NCBI GenBank assembly: GCA_903837305.1
Contig: CAILUB010000009.1
Coordinates: forward strand, 1 to 26,772
DNA from: an uncultured Cytophagaceae bacterium
Lineage (GTDB): Bacteria > Bacteroidota > Bacteroidia > Cytophagales > Spirosomataceae
Length of the DNA stretch: 26,772 nt
Direction: 5' to 3'
Below are positions 22,425 through 26,772 of this stretch, one piece after another. The translations under genes and the position numbers were made by a program. The notes beneath the pieces were generated by a model. The model saw nothing but the letters and a program-made list of their open reading frames with translations, had not been told where the DNA came from and ran no database searches. Position 1 is the first letter of the stretch. Each line of letters starts with the position of its first letter.

Positions 22425-23525
22425 TTACCCTAGTAATTCTTTCAAATTCACCGTCTTAAAAAACACATAAATCAACGCCGCAAAAACCCCCACAAACATA
22501 AACCCGATCGTAATCAAGCTACGCTTAGGACCATCCTTCTGTATCGCAACCTGCGCCGGTTCTAAGACCTTAAAAACCGGTGTTTCGCGGTGTAATTTTA
22601 CCTTAGACTCTTCGTATTGTCCACTGATCGTCATGTACAAGTTATAGGCCATGTCCACCTCGTATTGCAATTTCTTCTCGCGGTCTTTTGCCACGTTCAA
22701 AAACAAGTTCATGTTTTGATCGCGGTAGGCACTTAGTGTAAATAAGGCTTGGTCGTAGCGCGCGCGGGATTCTGATAAGCGCTTTTCCAAGAAGGTCAAT
22801 TCTTGTCTAGCTTTCTGTGTGCGGTAATCCGTTACATACTTCGTCAAGTAGTGCTGAATTAGCGAAGTGATGTTCGCTGCCGCCACCGGATTCGTTAATT
22901 TAGTCGTTAACGAAATGACACCAGATTTTTTATCAATCTCTAGTACGACAGAGGCTCTGAGCTTCTTAATAGCCGCTTGTTCTTTCTTATTTAACTTCAT
23001 TAAATCAGCAGAAAGAGCTGAAGTGGGCACCTTGTCTAATTTTACATCTGAAACTACATCGTCGTCAGACGGATCTCCTCCTAAATCGATCGGAGCTGTA
23101 TCTTGTTTCTCAGATAAGAAGTCCAAAACCGTTTGCCATTTCTTGTGCTTAGTGCTGTAGATTTTTGCTTTCAATACTTCCTGTAACAAAGGAGCACTCT
23201 GAACGATGTTAGGGTATAAATCTGGACGAATGGCTTCAGCTCCAGATGAACTACCGCCTAGGTCTACACCAGCCAGTCCTGCTAGGGATTTTAAACCACC
23301 CATTCCGCCTGCACCACCGGATTTAGAATCTAATTCCGGTAATAGTTTCGCGTTAGAGCTATATTCGTTAGGCTGAGTCAGGGAATAAATTGCCCCTAAA
23401 GCAGCAAATAGAACGGCACAAGTTCCTATCAGAAGTTTATAAGACTTCAGCGTACGGGAAATCTCACCAAAGTTGATCGAAATTTCCCCGTTATCTTCTA
23501 ATTGATTGTTTTCTATCGTAGACAT
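22425..23525 (-). CDS. Wzz-type chain-length determinant protein
   Basis: The 366-residue inner-membrane protein has a first membrane segment at about 30-50 (LLIGTCAVLFAALGAIYSL), a Gly-rich stretch (GGAGGMGGLKSLAGLAGVDL) shared in kind with the Wzz at 16850, a periplasmic part with helices that look coiled-coil-like (KARQELTFLEKRLSESRARY), the conserved ETPVFKVLEPAQVAIQKDGP before the second membrane segment (about 338-358), and a short C-terminus. No kinase domain follows. It lies 5 bp after the intact exporter gene, so the two form an export pair. The sequence diverges from the other Wzz. Confidence 0.88.
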   Translation of the reverse strand: MSTIENNQLEDNGEISINFGEISRTLKSYKLLIGTCAVLFAALGAIYSLTQPNEYSSNAKLLPELDSKSGGAGGMGGLKSLAGLAGVDLGGSSSGAEAIRPDLYPNIVQSAPLLQEVLKAKIYSTKHKKWQTVLDFLSEKQDTAPIDLGGDPSDDDVVSDVKLDKVPTSALSADLMKLNKKEQAAIKKLRASVVLEIDKKSGVISLTTKLTNPVAAANITSLIQHYLTKYVTDYRTQKARQELTFLEKRLSESRARYDQALFTLSAYRDQNMNLFLNVAKDREKKLQYEVDMAYNLYMTISGQYEESKVKLHRETPVFKVLEPAQVAIQKDGPKRSLITIGFMFVGVFAALIYVFFKTVNLKELLG

Positions 23526-23530
23526 GGAGC

Positions 23531-25924
23531 TTATTTAGTCAAATTGTTGATAAGTGTCGTCAAGGTAAGCGCAACAGAAACTAAGGCAGATGATAAGCCT
23601 ACAGCCTCAGCAGTGGTCATTCCTTTCTTCATGTTCGTAGGGAATTCTGGTACCACAATCTCTGACCCTGGGAGTACTTTCGGATTAATTCTAAAGAACA
23701 TGAATCGTCTTCTTTTCGTAGAAATACCATTAGGCGCTTTCACGTACACATTTTTCTTATCCGCGTATTCTGTATATCCACCCGCGCCGTCTAAATAGTC
23801 TTGCAGACTATATCCTTCCACGAAAGCGATTGCAATCGGGTTTTGTACACCCCCAGATAATTTAACTGTTTCTAATACACGTGGAATGACTAAACGGTCA
23901 TTTTCCATGAGTAATAGATTGTTTTTAGAAGCCGGGTTCTTGAGGATTTCAGAAAGCTTTACTCCCACTACGGTAGAATCGCGGTAAAGAATGGCACCAT
24001 CTAAATAGCCTTCCGGTTTTAGCCCCCCCGCCTCAAAAATTAAATCAGCAATTTTTTGATCATCTTTAGGAATCGCATAGCGACCTGGGAAATTGACCAT
24101 TCCTTCGATAGTCACCCCTCTTTGCACTTCATAATTAGGTGATCGACGAATAGAGATGATGTCAAAAGGTTTCAATTCATATTGACTTCCTTCGTTACTG
24201 ATATTCAAGCTACCATCGATATCGAACGTCTTTACTTGGATTTTATCCTTCGTTGCATCATCATTTCCATGCGTAATGACACGACGCGATAATTCGATTT
24301 TAGCATAACTAGCCGCCTCATTAAAGCCTTTCGCGAGTAGAATGATATCGGCCACCTTCATTCCGGTGCGGAATTCGAATATTCCCGGCTTATTCACTTC
24401 ACCAAAAATACTGACCCTCTGGTATTCACGTAAAGAATCGAGTGAGTAGACCATTAAAGAATCTTCGCGGTGTAGCGCGATATCTGCTAATTCGCCTCTT
24501 AATACTTTTCCTAAGTCGAAGGAGATCATTTCCGGATCGTAGTTTTCTTTTCTACGGGAAATAGTCGCGCGATTTAGGAACGCATTTTCACGAGGCCCTT
24601 CGGCGCGTTTGATTAATTCTTTTACCGTCGTTAAACCGTTTTCGATGGCGAATACACCGGGTCTGAACACAGCACCACTCACCGTAACGCGGTTTTCATA
24701 TCGCTCGATGATTTTACCTACAGAAATCGAATCTCCATTTTGAGGCTGGAATGTCGCCACCTCATCTTGCGTGATATTTAATAGTTTCAACTCACGCGAA
24801 GTATTTCTGCGCACATTTAGGGAGTAGGTGTAGGCCTTATCTGTGAAACCTCCTGCATAGCGAAGGATGTCTTTTAATGTTTCTCCTTTTACCGCCTCGA
24901 AAACCATCGGGCGTCTTACTTCGCCGGCTAATTCTACGTGAGAATCAAAATCGCCTACGCGGATGATATCTTGGTCTTTTAATTGGATGTTGTCCTTTTG
25001 ATCTGCCTTTAATAAGAAATCGTATAAGTCTAGCGTGCGAACCACTTTGTTGTTTCTTATCACGCGAATGCTACGGTAGGATCCATTTTCGTTAGGCCCA
25101 CCCGCTAAGTACAAAGCGTTAAATACGGTTGCCAAAGAAGAGATGGTATATGAACCCGGGTTCTCCACTTCCCCCACTAGGGTCACTTTGATACTGCGCA
25201 CATTTCCCAAAGTGATGATCGCAGACGATCCACTTCCTGGACGATTCAAACCTTGGTATAATTGTCTCAAGCGACTCACGATACGGGCTGATGCCGCCTC
25301 TACGTTTAATCCATTGACATAAATAGGGCTCAAGTTTAGAATCTTAACCGTTCCCTCTGGACTCACCGTAACGGTGTAATTATCCATTACTTCGCCAAAG
25401 ATGTCAATATTCAACTCATCATCTGGTCCCAGCGTGTAGTTCACAGGAGTAGCGATACGCAAATCCGGCTCAAAGTTTAATTTTTTGTTATTGAAAAGAT
25501 TAGCTCCATAGATCTTTTTCTTTGGCAACAAAGTAGAGTCTACCATTTCCTCGTCCTCCATCGAAACATCCTCCGAGTCTTCCTCATTGGTATTTTTAAC
25601 CCCTTTTTTCGTGCTCAATTTACCCGAAACCGTTCTTTTAGAAGAGGTTTTTGATTTCGACGTGGTCGTTTTCTCCTTTGTTTTCGTATCCCCTATTTGT
25701 GTCAAACGGCTACGCATTTTGGCTATATCCGAGGAAGTATAACCTTGTGCTTTTGCTGCTTTTTCTAGTTGTGCTTCCGTCATACCGCTAGACTGGGCGC
25801 GTTCAAAGAAGGTAGAGATCTCTTCATCGCTTAGGTCTTCTACTTTGCGTTTCGCCTGAGAGAAGGCTGCGTGAACGAGAACTAGGAAAGAAAGGGTCAA
25901 AAGAATTCGACTGAATAATTTCAT
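23531..25924 (-). CDS. SLBB-domain polysaccharide export protein (Wza-like), intact
   Basis: The 797-residue protein has a signal peptide (MKLFSRILLTLSFLVLVHAAFSQ), a helical region, a charged Ser/Thr/Lys then acidic linker (about 80-130), the segment LFNNKKLNFEPDLRIATP, a poly-export domain (NYTLGPDDELNIDIFG) and about six SLBB-type units, recognisable by VTLVGEVENPGSY, VELAGEVRRPMVF, VTVSGAVFRPGVF, VSIFGEVNKPGIF, VTIEGMVNFPGRY and VKLSGGVQNPIAI. It ends in a hydrophobic tail (SSALVSVALTLTTLINNLTK). Wza-type proteins form the outer-membrane export channel. This larger multi-SLBB form is common in Bacteroidota. It is a paralogue of the split gene at 17866-20301. Confidence 0.93.
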   Translation of the reverse strand: MKLFSRILLTLSFLVLVHAAFSQAKRKVEDLSDEEISTFFERAQSSGMTEAQLEKAAKAQGYTSSDIAKMRSRLTQIGDTKTKEKTTTSKSKTSSKRTVSGKLSTKKGVKNTNEEDSEDVSMEDEEMVDSTLLPKKKIYGANLFNNKKLNFEPDLRIATPVNYTLGPDDELNIDIFGEVMDNYTVTVSPEGTVKILNLSPIYVNGLNVEAASARIVSRLRQLYQGLNRPGSGSSAIITLGNVRSIKVTLVGEVENPGSYTISSLATVFNALYLAGGPNENGSYRSIRVIRNNKVVRTLDLYDFLLKADQKDNIQLKDQDIIRVGDFDSHVELAGEVRRPMVFEAVKGETLKDILRYAGGFTDKAYTYSLNVRRNTSRELKLLNITQDEVATFQPQNGDSISVGKIIERYENRVTVSGAVFRPGVFAIENGLTTVKELIKRAEGPRENAFLNRATISRRKENYDPEMISFDLGKVLRGELADIALHREDSLMVYSLDSLREYQRVSIFGEVNKPGIFEFRTGMKVADIILLAKGFNEAASYAKIELSRRVITHGNDDATKDKIQVKTFDIDGSLNISNEGSQYELKPFDIISIRRSPNYEVQRGVTIEGMVNFPGRYAIPKDDQKIADLIFEAGGLKPEGYLDGAILYRDSTVVGVKLSEILKNPASKNNLLLMENDRLVIPRVLETVKLSGGVQNPIAIAFVEGYSLQDYLDGAGGYTEYADKKNVYVKAPNGISTKRRRFMFFRINPKVLPGSEIVVPEFPTNMKKGMTTAEAVGLSSALVSVALTLTTLINNLTK

Positions 25925-25957
25925 ACTAAAGTATTATGGTACGTATATAGTTATGCA

Positions 25958-25965
25958 AATTTAGC
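25958..25965 (-). promoter_or_regulatory. -7 element of the intact exporter-wzz operon
   Basis: On the minus strand TAAATTTG is a full match to TAnnTTTG, 33 bases before the ATG at 25924. A TTG is found 14 bases upstream of it, which is tight for a -33 element. Confidence 0.5.
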
Positions 25966-26047
25966 TAAAATTTAGGACAAGCGAAGATTTAGCCCCCCAG
26001 ATCAACCGATTTTTATTTAATGGTAATCTGAAAGTATTCCCCTTACC

Positions 26048-26076
26048 AAAAAAAGCCCGCCTTCCAGCGAGCTTTT
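26048..26076 (-). terminator. Intrinsic terminator of ahcY
   Basis: Read on the minus strand, AAGCTCGC and GCGGGCTT form an 8-bp stem (one G-U pair) around a 6-base loop, followed by a run of T. It lies just after the ahcY stop codon, so it ends that transcript before the exporter operon. Confidence 0.8.
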
Positions 26077-26093
26077 AAATTAATAAATAATTC

Positions 26094-26772
26094 CTAGTAT
26101 CTGTAGTGCTCTGGCTTGTATGGCCCTGCTTGAGGGACGCCAATGTATTCAGCCTGCTCTTTTTCTAACTTCTCTAATTTTGCACCAATGTGCGCTAAGT
26201 GTAAGAACGCTACTTTCTCATCTAAGTGCTTAGGAAGAATGTACACTTTGTTCTCGTAGTTCGCTGAGTTCGCCCAAAGCTCTAATTGAGCCAATGTTTG
26301 GTTACAGAACGAGTTCGACATTACGAATGAAGGGTGACCCATCGCACAACCTAAGTTCACCAAACGACCTTCAGCTAAAACAATAACGTTTTTGCCGTCG
26401 ATTGTGTACATATCTACTTGTGGCTTGATTTGATCTTTCGTAGAACCGTAGTTGTTGTTCAACCACTCCATATCGATTTCGTTATCGAAGTGACCGATGT
26501 TACAAACGATTGCTTTGTCTTTCATCGCTTTGAAGTGACGATCACGGATGATCTTCACGTTACCAGTCGCTGTTACAAAGATGTTTGCGCGTGTTGCTGC
26601 TTCGTCCATTGGAACTACTTCGTAGCCATCCATTGCCGCTTGTAAAGCACAAATTGGGTCGATCTCCGTTACTAACACACGGCAACCAGCACCACGTAAT
26701 GAATCAGCAGAACCTTTACCTACGTCACCGTAACCAGCTACTACCGCTACTTTACCAGCTAACATTAAGTCA
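26094..26772 (-). CDS. ahcY: Adenosylhomocysteinase, 3' part only
   Basis: S-adenosylhomocysteine hydrolase splits SAH into adenosine and homocysteine in the cytoplasm. About 225 residues are present. They include the NAD-binding AGYGDVGKGSA near the window edge, VTATGNVKIIRDRHF, CNIGHFDNEIDMEW, LAEGRLVNLGCAMGHPSFVM, the C-terminal LPKHLDEKVAFLHL, and the highly conserved end KPEHYRY. The frame stays open to the last base of the window (the preceding codons read D-L before MLAGK), so the N-terminal half lies outside. Conservation leaves little doubt. It is probably an unrelated housekeeping gene beside the polysaccharide locus and has its own terminator. Confidence 0.97.
   Translation of the reverse strand, partial: DLMLAGKVAVVAGYGDVGKGSADSLRGAGCRVLVTEIDPICALQAAMDGYEVVPMDEAATRANIFVTATGNVKIIRDRHFKAMKDKAIVCNIGHFDNEIDMEWLNNNYGSTKDQIKPQVDMYTIDGKNVIVLAEGRLVNLGCAMGHPSFVMSNSFCNQTLAQLELWANSANYENKVYILPKHLDEKVAFLHLAHIGAKLEKLEKEQAEYIGVPQAGPYKPEHYRY

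Noticed and set aside
22324..22470. A 48-codon frame starting in the epimerase stop (MKILNIPAGDTIFILC...)
   Set aside because: It runs through the hairpin and the low-complexity pyrimidine tract and overlaps the wzz 3' end on the other strand. The composition follows the repeat rather than a protein pattern.

Overview
The window looks like a surface-polysaccharide (capsule or exopolysaccharide) locus from a Gram-negative member of the Bacteroidota, probably a Cytophagales-type bacterium. Evidence: several genes are preceded by the Bacteroidota -7 promoter motif TAnnTTTG rather than a sigma70 -10 box, Shine-Dalgarno sequences are almost absent, and the polysaccharide exporters have the large multi-SLBB architecture typical of that phylum. 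The phylum call is inference with good support; the family-level call is weak.

Layout. 1-1177: a short XRE-type HTH ORF, an unknown lipoprotein, then 340 bp of non-coding DNA with short hairpins and a perfect 30-bp-arm inverted repeat. 1178-3325: lptB (LPS export ATPase), a Cys/Met-metabolism PLP enzyme, and on the other strand a small PEGA-domain protein. 3362-10773: three Wzi-type outer-membrane capsule-assembly paralogues on the minus strand. A polyprenyl-phosphate sugar transferase that starts glycan synthesis (plus strand) and an O-antigen ligase/polymerase-like membrane protein lie between the first and second of them. 10830-12314: an AbiE-type toxin-antitoxin pair with its own palindromic operator and promoter, overlapping by 4 bp a GT2 glycosyltransferase (12311-13201). 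13172-20301: a tightly overlapping minus-strand operon in the order SLBB exporter, Wzz, GT9-like, GT25, DUF707-like protein and Wzx flippase. Its first gene, the SLBB exporter, is cut in two by an in-frame TAA. 20520-22327: a plus-strand pair, a WecG/TagA/CpsF glycosyltransferase and a nucleotide-sugar epimerase. 22425-25924: a second, intact SLBB exporter plus Wzz pair. 26094-26772: the 3' part of ahcY, which is cut by the window edge.

How it fits together. The parts match a Wzx/Wzy-dependent pathway. The initiating transferase loads the first sugar on the lipid carrier, and the GT2, GT9, GT25, GT26 and DUF707 proteins extend the repeat unit. The epimerase supplies a sugar donor, Wzx flips the unit, and the 6331-7587 protein polymerises or ligates it. 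Wzz proteins set chain length, SLBB (Wza-like) proteins export the chain, and Wzi proteins anchor it to the surface. No tyrosine kinase of the Wzc type is fused to either Wzz, and none is encoded separately in the window.

Most interesting points: the 65-bp perfect hairpin upstream of lptB; the in-frame stop splitting one of two paralogous exporters; an AbiE toxin-antitoxin module translationally linked to a glycosyltransferase; -7 promoter motifs placed exactly so that two wzi genes would have leaderless mRNAs; and two enzymes with substitutions at classic active-site positions. No rRNA, tRNA, CRISPR array or insertion sequence was recognised.
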